Positions 34,742 through 44,514 of a stretch of DNA of 64,000 nt are shown here, piece by piece. The notes below the pieces were generated by a model. It was given only the letters and a program-made list of their open reading frames with translations. It was not told the origin of the DNA and made no database searches. Source of the DNA: Streptomyces sp. NBC_00654 (GTDB taxonomy: Bacteria > Actinomycetota > Actinomycetes > Streptomycetales > Streptomycetaceae); NCBI RefSeq assembly GCF_026341775.1, contig NZ_JAPEOB010000001.1, positions 2,170,001 to 2,234,000 of the forward strand, given 5' to 3'. Position 1 is the stretch's first letter, and each line of letters starts with the position of its first letter. The translations under genes and the position numbers were made by a program.

Positions 34742-34744
34742 ATT
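34739..34744 (+). promoter_or_regulatory. -10-like element overlapping the thiL stop
   Basis: TAGATT overlaps the thiL TAG stop and ends 7 bases before thiD ATG 34752. thiD lacks an SD, so either a leaderless message or reinitiation after thiL is possible. Confidence 0.3.
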
Positions 34745-34751
34745 GCGGCGT

Positions 34752-35558
34752 ATGCCCATACGTACCGCCGCACCACCCCGTGTCCTGACCGTCGCCGGAT
34801 CCGATTCCGGCGGCGGCGCGGGCGTGCAGGCCGACCTGAAGACCATGCTGGCCCTCGGCGTGCACGGCATGAGCGTGCTGACCGCCGTCACCGCCCAGAA
34901 CTCCCGGGGCGTCCAGGGAGTCTGGGAGCTTCCGGTGGAAGCCGTCACCGCCCAGTACCGCAGCGTCGTCGACGACATCGGCGTCCAGGCGGTGAAGACC
35001 GGCATGCTCGCCTCGGCCGCCCTCGTCGAGACCGTCGCCGAGCTGCTCGCCAGCACCGAGGCGCCGGTCGTCGTCGACCCGGTGGGCGTCTCCAAGCACG
35101 GGGACGCGCTGCTGGCCGCCGAGGCGCTCGATTCCGTACGGACGAAGCTGCTGCCCGTCGCGACGGTCGCCACCCCGAACCTCGACGAGGTGGCACAGCT
35201 CACCGGCACCGTCGTCACCGGCGAGAGCGACATGCGCCGGGCGGCGGCCGGAATCCTGGCGTACGGGCCGCGCTGGGTGGTCATCAAGGGCGGCCATCTG
35301 CCGGGCGAGGCCGTGGACCTGCTGACCGACGGCAGCCAGGAGCACTGGCTGCGCGCACCCCGGCACGACAACCGGCACACCCATGGCACCGGCTGCACCC
35401 TCGCCTCCGCCATCGCCGCCTCGCTCGCCCTCGGCCAGGACGTCCCCACGGCCGTAAGGAGCGCGAAGGAGTACGTCACCGGGGCGATCGAGGCCGGATT
35501 CCCGCTCGGCGGCGGCATCGGACCCGTCGACCACGGCTGGCGCACCCGGCAGCGCTGA
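34752..35558 (+). CDS. thiD: Bifunctional hydroxymethylpyrimidine (phosphate) kinase
   Basis: Phosphorylates HMP and HMP-phosphate for the pyrimidine half of thiamine. 268-aa ribokinase-fold enzyme with the N-terminal [35 protein letters not shown] and the anion-hole/catalytic [13 protein letters not shown] near the C-terminus. It is adjacent to thiL, joining two late steps of thiamine diphosphate formation, though no TPP riboswitch was seen here. Confidence 0.96.
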   Translation: MPIRTAAPPRVLTVAGSDSGGGAGVQADLKTMLALGVHGMSVLTAVTAQNSRGVQGVWELPVEAVTAQYRSVVDDIGVQAVKTGMLASAALVETVAELLASTEAPVVVDPVGVSKHGDALLAAEALDSVRTKLLPVATVATPNLDEVAQLTGTVVTGESDMRRAAAGILAYGPRWVVIKGGHLPGEAVDLLTDGSQEHWLRAPRHDNRHTHGTGCTLASAIAASLALGQDVPTAVRSAKEYVTGAIEAGFPLGGGIGPVDHGWRTRQR

Positions 35559-35578
35559 ACGGCCGCCGTGGGTACAGC

Positions 35579-35612
35579 AAAAAGCCGGTCCACCGAGGTG
35601 GACCGGCTTTTT
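35579..35612. terminator. Bidirectional terminator between thiD and rpmB
   Basis: Perfect 16-bp stem (35579-35594 with 35597-35612) with an A5 tract on one arm and T5 on the other; serves both convergent genes. Confidence 0.95.
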
Positions 35613-35645
35613 GGGCAACCGGAAGGCTGCGCTACGACGGGAACG

Positions 35646-35831
35646 TCAGCGCGCGACCTTGCCGGCCTTGATGCACGAGGTGCAGACGTTGAGCCGCTTC
35701 GGCGTCCGACCGACCACGGCACGCACGCGCTGGATGTTGGGATTCCAGCGACGGGACGTACGGCGGTGCGAGTGCGAAATGTTGTTGCCGAAGCCCGGCC
35801 CCTTGCCGCAGACGTCGCAGTTGGCAGCCAC
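35646..35831 (-). CDS. rpmB: Ribosomal protein L28 (zinc-binding form)
   Basis: 61-aa 50S subunit protein. Cys5/Cys8 and Cys50/Cys53 form two CxxC pairs, so this is the zinc-containing C+ version. The basic core [18 protein letters not shown] is typical. ATG 35831. It is divergent from the DAK2 gene across a 256-bp region that should hold both promoters. Confidence 0.96.
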   Translation of the reverse strand: MAANCDVCGKGPGFGNNISHSHRRTSRRWNPNIQRVRAVVGRTPKRLNVCTSCIKAGKVAR

Positions 35832-36087
35832 GGGTCACTCCAAAGACTTCAGGTGCACTTACAGTGAATTCCGGCGCGCCGGAATCATTTGACTGAAGTG
35901 GCGGTACCGGAGGTATGGCCCGACTTTCATCGGGCAACCGAAGCAGCATACAACGGCTGCTCCGGAGATACGAAACTACCACGGCTGGGCCCACCGTCCG
36001 CCCGCCCCCTGTTCCGGACCCACCCGTCGCGGGCGGGCTACCCTGCGGTGCAGCCCGCTGCCACGGCCGCTTCAAGGAGGACCATCG

Positions 36088-37755
36088 GTGCCGCAGCTCC
36101 CCGACGATCTGGACGCCGTCGCGGTGCGCACCTGGTGCTCACTGGCCCTGGAGGCCCTGGGCCGGGAGCGCGCGGAGATCGATGCGATCAATGTCTATCC
36201 CGTCGCCGACGGTGACACCGGCACCAACCTCTATCTGACCGTGGAATCCGCGGCGGCGGCCGTCGAGGCAGTGTTCGCCGCCCATGAGACCGGCTCCACC
36301 GCGCCCGCCACCGCCGACGCCGTACGCGCCATGGCGCACGGAGCGCTGATCGGCGCCCGGGGGAACTCCGGCACCATCCTGGCCCAGCTGCTGCGCGGGA
36401 TGGCGGGGGTGCTGGCCGACGGCGGCGGGGAGGACCGGCTGCGCGAGGCCTTCGCCCGCGCGGCGTCGGCCGCCCGGCAGGCTGTGGCCCACCCCGTCGA
36501 GGGCACGGTGCTCACCGTCGCGACCGCGGCCGCCGAAGCCGCGCGGGACGCGGGCCCCGGCCTCGCCGCGGTGGTGCGGGCGGCGTACGACGGCGCGCGC
36601 ACCGCGCTGGAGGCGACCCCGGGCCAGCTCGCCGTCCTCGGCCGCGCGGGCGTCGTGGACGCGGGCGGACGGGGGCTGCTCGCGGTACTCGGCGCGCTGC
36701 TGGAGACGGTGTCGGGGCAGGCGCCGGTGCGCCGCTCCTGGGCGGTCCCCGCGGTGCTTCCGGAGCCGGCGCACGGCGGGGGCGGCACGGCCGACGGGCG
36801 CGCGGACGGGGGCGCGGACGACTGCCCGGACGGAGGGAGCGGTCCCGCCTTCGAGGTGATCTACCTGCTGGAGGCCCACGACGAGGCCGTGGACCGGCTG
36901 CGGACCCGGCTGGACGCGCTCGGGGACTCCCTGGTCGTGGTCGGCGGCGACGGGCTGTGGAACGTACACGTCCATGTCGACGACGCGGGAGCGGCGGTGG
37001 AGGCCGGGGTCGAGGCCGGACGGCCGTACCGGATCGGGATCACCCACTTCGGCGCCGACGGCCTGCTCGACACCCGCCCCCACACGGAGCCCGCCCGGCG
37101 CGCCGTCGTCGTCGTGGTTCCCGGCGACGGGCTGGCCGGGCTGTGCACGGAGGCCGGCGCGACCACCGTGATCGCGCGCCCCGGCGAACCGCCCGCCAGC
37201 GGCGAACTGGTCGACGCGATCCGCCGGGCCCACGCCCGCGAGGTGGTCCTCCTGCCCAACGACGCGGCGCTGCGGCACACCGCGGGGGCCGCCGCCGAGC
37301 AGGCCAGGACCGAGGGGGTCCGGGTCGCCCTGATTCCCACCCGCGCGGCCGTCCAGGGCATCGCCGCGCTCGCCGTCCACGAGGCGGACCGCAGCTTCGA
37401 CGAGGACGTGGTCGCGATGACCGCGGCCGCGGGCGCCACCCGGTACGCCGAACTGGCCGTCGCCGAACGGCAGTCGTGGACCATGGCCGGCATCTGTCAG
37501 GCGGGCGACATCCTCGGCCTGATCGACGGGGACGTCGCCGTCATCGGCGCCGACGTGCCCGCGACGGCCCGCACGGTCCTGGACCGGATGCTGGCCTCGG
37601 GCGGCGAACTGGTCACCCTCGTCCTCGGCGAGAACGTGCCGGACGCCCTGGCCGACGCCCTCACCGAGCATGTGCGCGAGGGCTATCTCGCCGTGGACAC
37701 CGTGGTCTACCGGGGCGGTCACCAGAGCGCACCGCTGCTGATCGGCGTCGAGTAA
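36088..37755 (+). CDS. DAK2-domain protein (FakA/YloV-like kinase)
   Basis: 555-aa cytoplasmic protein with an N-terminal DAK2 domain (INVYPVADGDTGTNL, ARGNSGTILAQLLRG, GRAGVVDAGGRGLLAV) and a C-terminal domain like that of FakA/YloV. Those proteins phosphorylate fatty acids held by a FakB (DegV) partner; no FakB gene is in this window. An Asp/Gly/Ala-rich linker (about 225-250) separates the domains. GTG 36088 is preceded by AAGGAGG. The order rpmB-DAK2-recG is shared with Firmicutes, arguing for an old, conserved association. Confidence 0.9.
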   Translation: MPQLPDDLDAVAVRTWCSLALEALGRERAEIDAINVYPVADGDTGTNLYLTVESAAAAVEAVFAAHETGSTAPATADAVRAMAHGALIGARGNSGTILAQLLRGMAGVLADGGGEDRLREAFARAASAARQAVAHPVEGTVLTVATAAAEAARDAGPGLAAVVRAAYDGARTALEATPGQLAVLGRAGVVDAGGRGLLAVLGALLETVSGQAPVRRSWAVPAVLPEPAHGGGGTADGRADGGADDCPDGGSGPAFEVIYLLEAHDEAVDRLRTRLDALGDSLVVVGGDGLWNVHVHVDDAGAAVEAGVEAGRPYRIGITHFGADGLLDTRPHTEPARRAVVVVVPGDGLAGLCTEAGATTVIARPGEPPASGELVDAIRRAHAREVVLLPNDAALRHTAGAAAEQARTEGVRVALIPTRAAVQGIAALAVHEADRSFDEDVVAMTAAAGATRYAELAVAERQSWTMAGICQAGDILGLIDGDVAVIGADVPATARTVLDRMLASGGELVTLVLGENVPDALADALTEHVREGYLAVDTVVYRGGHQSAPLLIGVE

Positions 37756-37794
37756 CCCCTTCGCGAGGGGCGCGCCGGGCCGCGCGGGGGACAG

Positions 37795-40047
37795 GTGTCA
37801 GTGCCGTGGTGTGCAATGGACCGCGTGTCTGCGTTCGATGAACCCCTCAAGAAGCTGCTCGGCGGAGCCACCGCGAAGGTGATGGCCGAACACCTCGACC
37901 TGCACACGGTCGGTGATCTGCTGCACCACTACCCGCGGCGGTACGAGGAGCGCGGTCAGCTCACGGCACTGGCGGACCTCCCGCTCGACGAGCATGTGAC
38001 GGTCGTCGCGCAGGTCGCCGACGCCCGTGTCGCGGTGTTCAACAACGGCCGCGGCAAGCGTCTGGAAGTGACCCTCACCGACGGCAGCGGCCGGCTCCAG
38101 CTGGTCTTCTTCGGCCACGGCGTCCACAAGCCCCACAAGGAGCTGCTGCCCGGCCGCCGGGCGATGTTCGCGGGCAAGGTCTCCGTCTTCAACCGCAGGA
38201 TGCAGCTCGCCCACCCCACGTACCAGCTGCTGGACGCCGCGGACGCGGACGAGGCGACGGAGGCCGTGGACGCCTTCGCCGGGCGGCTGCTGCCCATCTA
38301 TCCCGCCTGCAAGCAGCTCGACTCCTGGCGGATCGCCAAGGCCGTGGACGCCGTGCTGCCCAGCGCGCGGGACGCCGTGGACCCGCTGCCCGAGGCGCTG
38401 CGCGAGGGCCGCGGCTTCACCCCGCTGCCGGAGGCGCTGCTCAAGGTGCACCGGCCGCAGACGAAGGCGGACATCGCCGACGCCAAGGAGCGGCTGAAGT
38501 GGGACGAGGCGTTCGTCCTCCAGGTCGCGCTCGCCCGCAGACGGTACGCCGACACCCAACTCCCGGCCGTGGCACGCAGGCCGGTGCCCGACGGGCTGCT
38601 GGACGCGTTCGACGCCAAGCTGCCCTTCACCCTGACCGAAGGGCAGCGGAAGGTCACCGGCGAGATCTTCGACGACCTGGCGACCGAGCACCCGATGCAC
38701 CGCCTCCTCCAGGGCGAGGTCGGCAGCGGCAAGACCATGGTCGCCCTGCGCGCCATGCTCGCGGTCGTCGACGCGGGCGGGCAGGCGGCCATGCTCGCGC
38801 CCACCGAGGTACTCGCCCAGCAGCACCACCGGTCCGTCACCGAGATGATGGGCGAGCTGGCCGAGGGGGGCATGCTCGGCGGCTCCGACCGGGGCACCAA
38901 GGTCGTCCTGCTCACCGGCTCCATGGGTGTCCCCGCCCGGCGGCAGGCACTGCTCGACCTGGTCACCGGAGAAGCCGGGATCGTGATCGGCACCCACGCG
39001 CTGATCGAGGACAAGGTGCGGTTCCACGACCTGGGCCTGGTCGTCGTCGACGAGCAGCACCGCTTCGGCGTGGAGCAGCGCGACGCCCTCCGGTCCAAGG
39101 CGCACTCCCAGGGGGAAAGACGGTCGCCCCATCTGCTGGTCATGACCGCCACCCCCATCCCCCGTACGGTCGCGATGACGGTGTTCGGCGATCTGGAGAC
39201 CTCCGTACTGGACCAGCTCCCGGCCGGCCGCTCGCCCATCGCCAGCCATGTCGTCCCCGCCAAGGACAAGCCGCACTTCCTCGCCCGCGCCTGGGAGCGG
39301 GTCCGTGAGGAGGTCGAGAACGGCCATCAGGCGTATGTCGTCTGTCCCCGCATCGGTGACGACGCCGATGAGGCGGCCGGGGAGAAGAAGAAGGGAAGGA
39401 AGGCCGGGGCGCCCGAGGACGACGGCGAGAAGCGGCCGCCGCTCGCCGTGCTGGAGATCGCCGAGGAACTGCGCAGGGGCGCGCTGGCCGGACTCCGGAT
39501 CGAGGTGCTGCACGGCAGGATGCACCCGGACGACAAGGACGACGTGATGCGCCGCTTCGCCGCGGGGCAGGTCGATGTGCTGGTCGCCACGACCGTCATC
39601 GAGGTCGGGGTCAACGTTCCCAACGCCACCGCCATGGTGATCATGGACGCCGACCGGTTCGGCGTATCGCAGCTGCACCAGTTGCGGGGCCGGGTCGGCC
39701 GCGGCTCCGCCCCCGGGCTGTGTCTGCTGGTCAGCGAGGCGCACGAGGCCAGTCCCGCGCGGGCCAGACTCGGCGCCGTCGCCGCCACCCTCGACGGCTT
39801 CGAGCTCTCCCGGATCGACCTGGAGCAGCGCCGTGAGGGCGATGTCCTCGGCCAGGCCCAGTCCGGCGTCCGCTCCTCGCTGCGGATGCTCACCGTCATC
39901 GACGACGAGGAGGTCATCGCCGCCGCCCGTGAGGAGGCCGTCGCGATCGTCGCGGCCGACCCGGAGCTGGAGCACCTGCCGGCGCTGCGGACCGCGCTGG
40001 ACGCCCTGCTGGACAAGGACCGTGAGGAGTATCTCGACAAGGGGTGA
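37795..40047 (+). CDS. recG: ATP-dependent DNA helicase RecG
   Basis: Superfamily 2 helicase that remodels stalled forks and Holliday junctions. It is 750 aa from GTG 37795; GTG 37801, ATG 37816 and GTG 37825 are in-frame alternatives. The N-terminal OB wedge domain includes YPRRYEERG. Walker A is GEVGSGKT near residue 311, the DExH-type box DEQH near 419, and later motifs TATPIPRT and VNVPNATAMVIMDADRFG-type strands lead to QLRGRVGRG. A Lys/Glu-rich insert around residues 525-546 is not part of the family core. Confidence 0.96.
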   Translation: MSVPWCAMDRVSAFDEPLKKLLGGATAKVMAEHLDLHTVGDLLHHYPRRYEERGQLTALADLPLDEHVTVVAQVADARVAVFNNGRGKRLEVTLTDGSGRLQLVFFGHGVHKPHKELLPGRRAMFAGKVSVFNRRMQLAHPTYQLLDAADADEATEAVDAFAGRLLPIYPACKQLDSWRIAKAVDAVLPSARDAVDPLPEALREGRGFTPLPEALLKVHRPQTKADIADAKERLKWDEAFVLQVALARRRYADTQLPAVARRPVPDGLLDAFDAKLPFTLTEGQRKVTGEIFDDLATEHPMHRLLQGEVGSGKTMVALRAMLAVVDAGGQAAMLAPTEVLAQQHHRSVTEMMGELAEGGMLGGSDRGTKVVLLTGSMGVPARRQALLDLVTGEAGIVIGTHALIEDKVRFHDLGLVVVDEQHRFGVEQRDALRSKAHSQGERRSPHLLVMTATPIPRTVAMTVFGDLETSVLDQLPAGRSPIASHVVPAKDKPHFLARAWERVREEVENGHQAYVVCPRIGDDADEAAGEKKKGRKAGAPEDDGEKRPPLAVLEIAEELRRGALAGLRIEVLHGRMHPDDKDDVMRRFAAGQVDVLVATTVIEVGVNVPNATAMVIMDADRFGVSQLHQLRGRVGRGSAPGLCLLVSEAHEASPARARLGAVAATLDGFELSRIDLEQRREGDVLGQAQSGVRSSLRMLTVIDDEEVIAAAREEAVAIVAADPELEHLPALRTALDALLDKDREEYLDKG

Positions 40048-40261
40048 GAGGAAGGGGCGAGGAGAGGGGCGCGGAGGCCGGCGGGTGGCAGGGGCCCCTG
40101 CCCGGCCCGGGGGCGGAAGAGGCGCTGAGGCCGGAGCCGGGAGCGGTGCGAAGGCCCGGCAGGCGGAGGTGCGAAGGCCGGGGCGGGCCCGACGCCATAT
40201 CGTGGGTGCACGGCACACCGTCGCCCTGTGTGCCGCCCCACGACCCGAGGACCAGTCACCC

Positions 40262-40846
40262 ATGACCCGCGTGATCGCCGGCTCGGCCGGCGGACGCCGC
40301 CTGGCCGTCCCGCCCGGCACCGGCACCCGCCCCACCTCCGACCGCGCGCGTGAGGGCCTGTTCTCCACGTGGGAAGCGCTCCTCGGCACCCTCGACGGCA
40401 TCCGCATCGCCGATCTGTACGCCGGTTCCGGCGCCGTCGGCCTCGAAGCGCTCTCCCGGGGCGCCGCCCACGCGCTCCTCGTCGAGGCCGACGCGAAGGC
40501 CGCCCGCACCGTCCGGGACAACGTCCGCACGCTCGGTCTGCCCGGCGCCGAGGTCCGTAACGGCAAAGCCGAGCAGATCGTGACAGGACCCGCGCCCGCA
40601 GAGCCCTACGACGTGGTCTTCCTGGACCCGCCGTACGCCGTCACCGATGGCGATCTTGGCGAGATCCTGCTCACACTCCGTGCTCAGGGCTGGCTCACCG
40701 GCGATGCACTCGTCACCGTGGAGCGCAGCACCAGAGGCGGAGAATTCGGCTGGCCGCAAGGATTCGAGCCACTGCGGGCCCGTCGCTACGGCGAGGGAAC
40801 GTTTTGGTACGGTCGCGCCGCCTCTACGTGCGAAGACGCACGATGA
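40262..40846 (+). CDS. rsmD: 16S rRNA (guanine(966)-N(2))-methyltransferase
   Basis: Methylates G966 of 16S rRNA. 194-aa Rossmann-fold enzyme: [14 protein letters not shown] start, [16 protein letters not shown], the SAM-binding [17 protein letters not shown] and the catalytic DPPY ([10 protein letters not shown]). Its stop overlaps the in-frame ATG at 40843 of coaD, the usual rsmD-coaD coupling. The 214-bp gap after recG holds only GC-rich sequence. Confidence 0.95.
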   Translation: MTRVIAGSAGGRRLAVPPGTGTRPTSDRAREGLFSTWEALLGTLDGIRIADLYAGSGAVGLEALSRGAAHALLVEADAKAARTVRDNVRTLGLPGAEVRNGKAEQIVTGPAPAEPYDVVFLDPPYAVTDGDLGEILLTLRAQGWLTGDALVTVERSTRGGEFGWPQGFEPLRARRYGEGTFWYGRAASTCEDAR

Positions 40847-40872
40847 CCGGACCGGAGAGCGAGGGAATCACG

Positions 40873-41352
40873 TTGCGCCGCGCCGTCTGTCCGGGGTCGT
40901 TCGACCCCATCACCAACGGACATCTCGACATCATTGGCCGAGCCTCGAAGCTGTACGACGTCGTACACGTCGCGGTGATGATCAACCAGTCGAAGAAAGG
41001 ACTCTTCGAGGTGGAGGAGCGGATAGATCTGATCCGCCAGGTCACCTCCGACTTCGGCAACGTCGAGGTCGAGTCCTTCCACGGCCTGCTGGTCGACTTC
41101 TGCAAGCAGCGCGAGATCCCGGCGATCGTGAAGGGCCTGCGGGCCGTGAGCGACTTCGACTACGAACTCCAGATGGCCCAGATGAACAACGGCCTCTCCG
41201 GAGTCGAGACGCTCTTCGTGCCGACCAATCCCACCTACAGCTTCCTGTCGTCGTCCTTGGTCAAAGAGGTCGCGACCTGGGGCGGCGACGTCTCCCACCT
41301 GCTGCCGCCGGTTGTCCACGAAGCCCTCATAGAGCGCCTGGGCAAGCGGTGA
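40873..41352 (+). CDS. coaD: Phosphopantetheine adenylyltransferase
   Basis: Penultimate step of coenzyme A synthesis: transfers AMP to 4'-phosphopantetheine. TTG 40873 yields 159 aa beginning [20 protein letters not shown], which aligns with the family start (TNGH nucleotidyl-transfer motif, with His18 of the canonical enzyme), and has AGGGAA upstream. ATG 40843, overlapping the rsmD stop as ATGA, would add 10 residues and is the main alternative. C-terminal [16 protein letters not shown] is present. Confidence 0.93.
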   Translation: MRRAVCPGSFDPITNGHLDIIGRASKLYDVVHVAVMINQSKKGLFEVEERIDLIRQVTSDFGNVEVESFHGLLVDFCKQREIPAIVKGLRAVSDFDYELQMAQMNNGLSGVETLFVPTNPTYSFLSSSLVKEVATWGGDVSHLLPPVVHEALIERLGKR

Positions 41353-41449
41353 GTCACTGACTGACCGTCACCAGGTGTCGGGCGGGAGCCGACTGGCCTT
41401 ACAGTCGTCCCGTCCGGCTCCAACAGCAGCAGAGAGTGGCGAGCACACG

Positions 41450-42535
41450 GTGGACGTGCAGAAGAAGCTCGACGAGATCGTCGAAGCGGTCGGGAGCGCC
41501 CGCTCCATGCCCATGTCGGCGTCGTGCGTGGTCAACCGCGCCGAACTGCTCGCGATGCTCGAAGAGGTGCGGCAGGCCCTGCCCGGCTCGCTGGCCCAGG
41601 CCGCGGAGGTGATCGGCGGCCATGAGCAGCTGGTCGAGCAGGCCCGCCAGGAGGCCGGACGGATCATCGAGTCCGCCCACGCCCAGCGCGGAACACTCGT
41701 CTCCGACACCGAGATCGCCCGGCAGTCACGGAGCGAGGCCGACCGGATCCTCTCCGAGGCCCGCCGGGAGGCCGACGAGGTCCGGGCCGACGCCGACGAG
41801 TACGTCGACAGCAAGCTCGCCAACTTCGAGGTCGTCCTCACCAAGACCATCGGCTCCGTGGACCGCGGCCGCGAGAAGCTGCTGGGCCGGGGGCAGGGAC
41901 TGGACGAGCAGGGATACCAGGACCCGGACTTCGCCGAGGCGCCCGAGCGCAGCGCCGACCCGGCCACGCTCCAGCGCCGCGCCGACGAGTACGTCGACAC
42001 CAAGCTCGGCGCCTTCGAGGCGGTGCTCGCCAAGACCCTGGAGGCGGTCGGCCGGGGCCGGCAGAAGCTGCACGGCCGGGTGGCCGGCGACGACCTCGGT
42101 GCGCACATGGCCGCCCAGGACGCCGCAGGCAGCCAGGGGCACACCAGCGACGCCGACTACCTCGCGGGTCTGGCCGAGCTCGCCACCCCGGACCCGCAGC
42201 AGCAGCCCCCGCAGCCGCGCTACCCGGCCCAGGCGCAGCCCGAGCCGCAGTACGCGCAGACGTACGCCTACCAGGAGCAGCCGCTCCAGCAGGACGTCTA
42301 CGGCTACCAGCAGCAGCCCGACCCGTACGCCGCCTACCAGCAGCAGAGCTACGACCCCGGCTCCCTGCAGGCCCAGCAGGCCCAGCAGCCGCAGCAGGAC
42401 TACGGCTGGCCCCAGCAGCCCGCCCAGCCGCCGGCTCCGGCCCCGCAGGGCGAGAGCGCACTGGACGAGACCAGCCTCTTCGACACCAGCATGATCGATC
42501 TGGAGCAGCTGCGCCGGTACGAACAGGGCCGCTGA
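41450..42535 (+). CDS. DivIVA/ATP-synthase-b-like coiled-coil protein with low-complexity tail
   Basis: About 361 aa from GTG 41450 (VDVQKKLDEIV); the frame is open to 41375. The N-terminal half is helical and charged, with coiled-coil heptads similar to DivIVA-type cell-division proteins. Residues ~110-147 (DADEYVDSKLANFEVVLTKT) and ~175-210 (RADEYVDTKLGAFEAVLAKT) are an internal duplication. The C-terminal ~150 residues are rich in Gln, Pro, Tyr and Ala. The last residues are hydrophilic (TSMIDLEQLRRYEQGR). Function is unassigned; a cytoskeletal or polar-growth role is inferred only from the fold type. It lies between coaD and DUF177-rpmF. Confidence 0.82.
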   Translation: MDVQKKLDEIVEAVGSARSMPMSASCVVNRAELLAMLEEVRQALPGSLAQAAEVIGGHEQLVEQARQEAGRIIESAHAQRGTLVSDTEIARQSRSEADRILSEARREADEVRADADEYVDSKLANFEVVLTKTIGSVDRGREKLLGRGQGLDEQGYQDPDFAEAPERSADPATLQRRADEYVDTKLGAFEAVLAKTLEAVGRGRQKLHGRVAGDDLGAHMAAQDAAGSQGHTSDADYLAGLAELATPDPQQQPPQPRYPAQAQPEPQYAQTYAYQEQPLQQDVYGYQQQPDPYAAYQQQSYDPGSLQAQQAQQPQQDYGWPQQPAQPPAPAPQGESALDETSLFDTSMIDLEQLRRYEQGR

Positions 42536-42698
42536 CCGTGGTGTCCCGGGCCGGTGGGCCCGGGGGCGGACCGGCCCGGATTGGGTGCTGAGCGGTACGT
42601 CAAGTATCCTGGCTCTTCGGTCGCGCGTAGATCCGCGATCCCGGCTGCCCGTTTCGACTCCGGACCGGGCCGGCCCCTCCCGATGCAGCACGACGCAC

Positions 42699-43364
42699 AT
42701 GATCGCGAAAGCAGGAAAAGCCCTGAACGGCCACCTCGACCACCGAAACCCTCTCGTGTTCGATACGCACGAGCTGGGCCGGCGTCCCGGTGCCCTCAAG
42801 CGGCTGACCCGCTCGGTGGAGGCGCCCAGGGATCTGGGTATCGACGGCGTCATCGGTGTGCCGGAAGGCGCACCCGTGGTGCTGGACATCCGCCTCGAAT
42901 CGGTCATGGAAGGGGTGCTTGTCACAGGCACCGCCCGTGCATCGGCCGAGGGGGAGTGCGTAAGGTGTCTGGAGCCGCTGACCGTCAAGGTCGAAGCGGA
43001 CTTCCAGGAGATGTTCTCGTACCCTGACGCCGATGACCGGGGCCGCGGCAAAGCGGCGGACCCGGTCGACGACGCCGAGGACGACGAGGACGTGTTCTTC
43101 CTTGAGGACGGCTTGTTCGACCTCGAGTCAGTGCTGCGTGACGCGGTAGTGCTCGCACTGCCCATGCAGCCGGTGTGCAAGGAGACCTGCCTCGGTCTGT
43201 GTTCCGAATGCGGAATCAGGCTGGACGAGAATCCCGGACACCACCACGATGCCGTCGACATCCGTTGGGCGGCACTGCAAGGACTCGCCGAGACCGTTCA
43301 GGACGGCGAGAAGGACAACATGGGCGGCGCCGAACCTGGCGTCGACGAGAAGCAGGAGAAGTAG
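42699..43364 (+). CDS. DUF177 (YceD) 23S rRNA accumulation protein
   Basis: YceD/DUF177 family protein implicated in 23S rRNA maturation, normally encoded directly before rpmF as here (2 bp gap). It is 221 aa from ATG 42699. The conserved core begins [15 protein letters not shown]. Cys pairs ECVRC and the C-terminal CLGLCSECG suggest metal binding. The start is uncertain: ATG 42699 has no SD, while CTG 42723 has AGGAAAAG just upstream. An acidic stretch (DDAEDDED) precedes the last third. Confidence 0.88.
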   Translation: MIAKAGKALNGHLDHRNPLVFDTHELGRRPGALKRLTRSVEAPRDLGIDGVIGVPEGAPVVLDIRLESVMEGVLVTGTARASAEGECVRCLEPLTVKVEADFQEMFSYPDADDRGRGKAADPVDDAEDDEDVFFLEDGLFDLESVLRDAVVLALPMQPVCKETCLGLCSECGIRLDENPGHHHDAVDIRWAALQGLAETVQDGEKDNMGGAEPGVDEKQEK

Positions 43365-43366
43365 CC

Positions 43367-43540
43367 GTGGCTGTTCCGAAGCGGAAGATGTCGCGCAGCA
43401 ACACGCGCCACCGCCGGTCGCAGTGGAAGGCTGCGGTCCCCACCCTGGTTTCGTGCGAGCGTTGCCAGGAGCCGAAGCTCCAGCACATTGCGTGCCCGAG
43501 CTGCGGCACCTACAACAAGCGCCAGGTCCTCGAGGTCTGA
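43367..43540 (+). CDS. rpmF: Ribosomal protein L32 (zinc-binding form)
   Basis: 57-aa 50S protein starting [17 protein letters not shown]. Cys30/Cys33 and Cys43/Cys46 form a zinc ribbon. GTG 43367 follows the DUF177 stop by 2 bp, and rnc starts 19 bp after its end. Confidence 0.97.
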   Translation: MAVPKRKMSRSNTRHRRSQWKAAVPTLVSCERCQEPKLQHIACPSCGTYNKRQVLEV

Positions 43541-43559
43541 GCGGCTGGTGAGAGGCCCG

Positions 43560-44384
43560 ATGTCTGAGTTGTCCAGTGCCAAGAAGCAGGCAGACAACGT
43601 CAACACAGCCTCGTCCCACACGCTTCTGGAAGGGCGGCTCGGGTATCACCTCGAGTCCGCCCTTCTGGTGCGTGCGCTGACCCACCGTTCGTACGCATAC
43701 GAGAACGGCGGCCTGCCCACCAACGAGCGGCTCGAATTCCTCGGGGATTCGGTGCTCGGCCTGGTGGTCACGGACACGCTGTACCGCACCCACCCCGACC
43801 TGCCCGAAGGCCAGCTGGCCAAGTTGCGGGCCGCGGTGGTCAACTCGCGTGCACTTGCGGAAGTGGGCCGCGGCCTCGAACTCGGCTCCTTCATCCGGCT
43901 CGGCCGCGGTGAAGAGGGCACGGGGGGCCGGGACAAGGCTTCCATCCTCGCCGACACCCTTGAAGCGGTGATCGGCGCGGTCTATCTCGACCAGGGCCTC
44001 AGTGCGGCCTCGGAGCTGGTTCACCGGCTCTTCGACCCGCTGATCGACAGGTCCTCGAACCTCGGCGCCGGCCTGGACTGGAAGACCAGTCTCCAGGAAC
44101 TCACCGCGAGCGAGAGCCTCGGAGTCCCCGAGTACCTCGTCACGGAGACCGGCCCGGACCACGAGAAGACCTTCACTGCTGCTGCTCGCGTCGGTGGTGT
44201 CTCGTACGGCACCGGCACCGGCCGTAGCAAGAAGGAAGCGGAGCAGCAGGCGGCGGAATCCGCCTGGCGTGAGATCAGCGCCGCCGCGGAAGCGCGGGAG
44301 GCCGCGGCGAAGGCCGCAGCCGACGGAGGGGTCGCCGACACCCCTGCCGACCCGTCGCCGCACACGGACGCCGCTCCGGCCTGA
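43560..44384 (+). CDS. rnc: Ribonuclease III
   Basis: Double-strand-specific endoribonuclease for rRNA processing and, in Streptomyces, global control of antibiotic synthesis (AbsB). 274 aa from ATG 43560, with GAGAGG 5 bases upstream. The signature [14 protein letters not shown] contains the catalytic acidic residues, and a second acidic site ([13 protein letters not shown]) follows. The dsRNA-binding domain ([14 protein letters not shown] to [13 protein letters not shown]) is C-terminal, then an Ala/Glu/Asp-rich tail of about 35 residues. Confidence 0.96.
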   Translation: MSELSSAKKQADNVNTASSHTLLEGRLGYHLESALLVRALTHRSYAYENGGLPTNERLEFLGDSVLGLVVTDTLYRTHPDLPEGQLAKLRAAVVNSRALAEVGRGLELGSFIRLGRGEEGTGGRDKASILADTLEAVIGAVYLDQGLSAASELVHRLFDPLIDRSSNLGAGLDWKTSLQELTASESLGVPEYLVTETGPDHEKTFTAAARVGGVSYGTGTGRSKKEAEQQAAESAWREISAAAEAREAAAKAAADGGVADTPADPSPHTDAAPA

Positions 44385-44393
44385 ACCGACCGG

Positions 44394-44426
44394 GAACCCC
44401 TCGGTGCCTCGCGCACCGGGGGGTTC
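44394..44426 (+). terminator. rnc terminator
   Basis: 14-bp stem with one G-T pair (44394-44407 with 44413-44426) around a 5-base loop, 9 bases after the rnc stop. Confidence 0.85.
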
Positions 44427-44514
44427 TCGCTGTCCGCGCGGCGCTCGCCCGCCGCCGCGCGTCCTTCGCCGTCCCCACCGTCCCGTACCACCACGTCGTT
44501 CCAGGAGCGCCATC

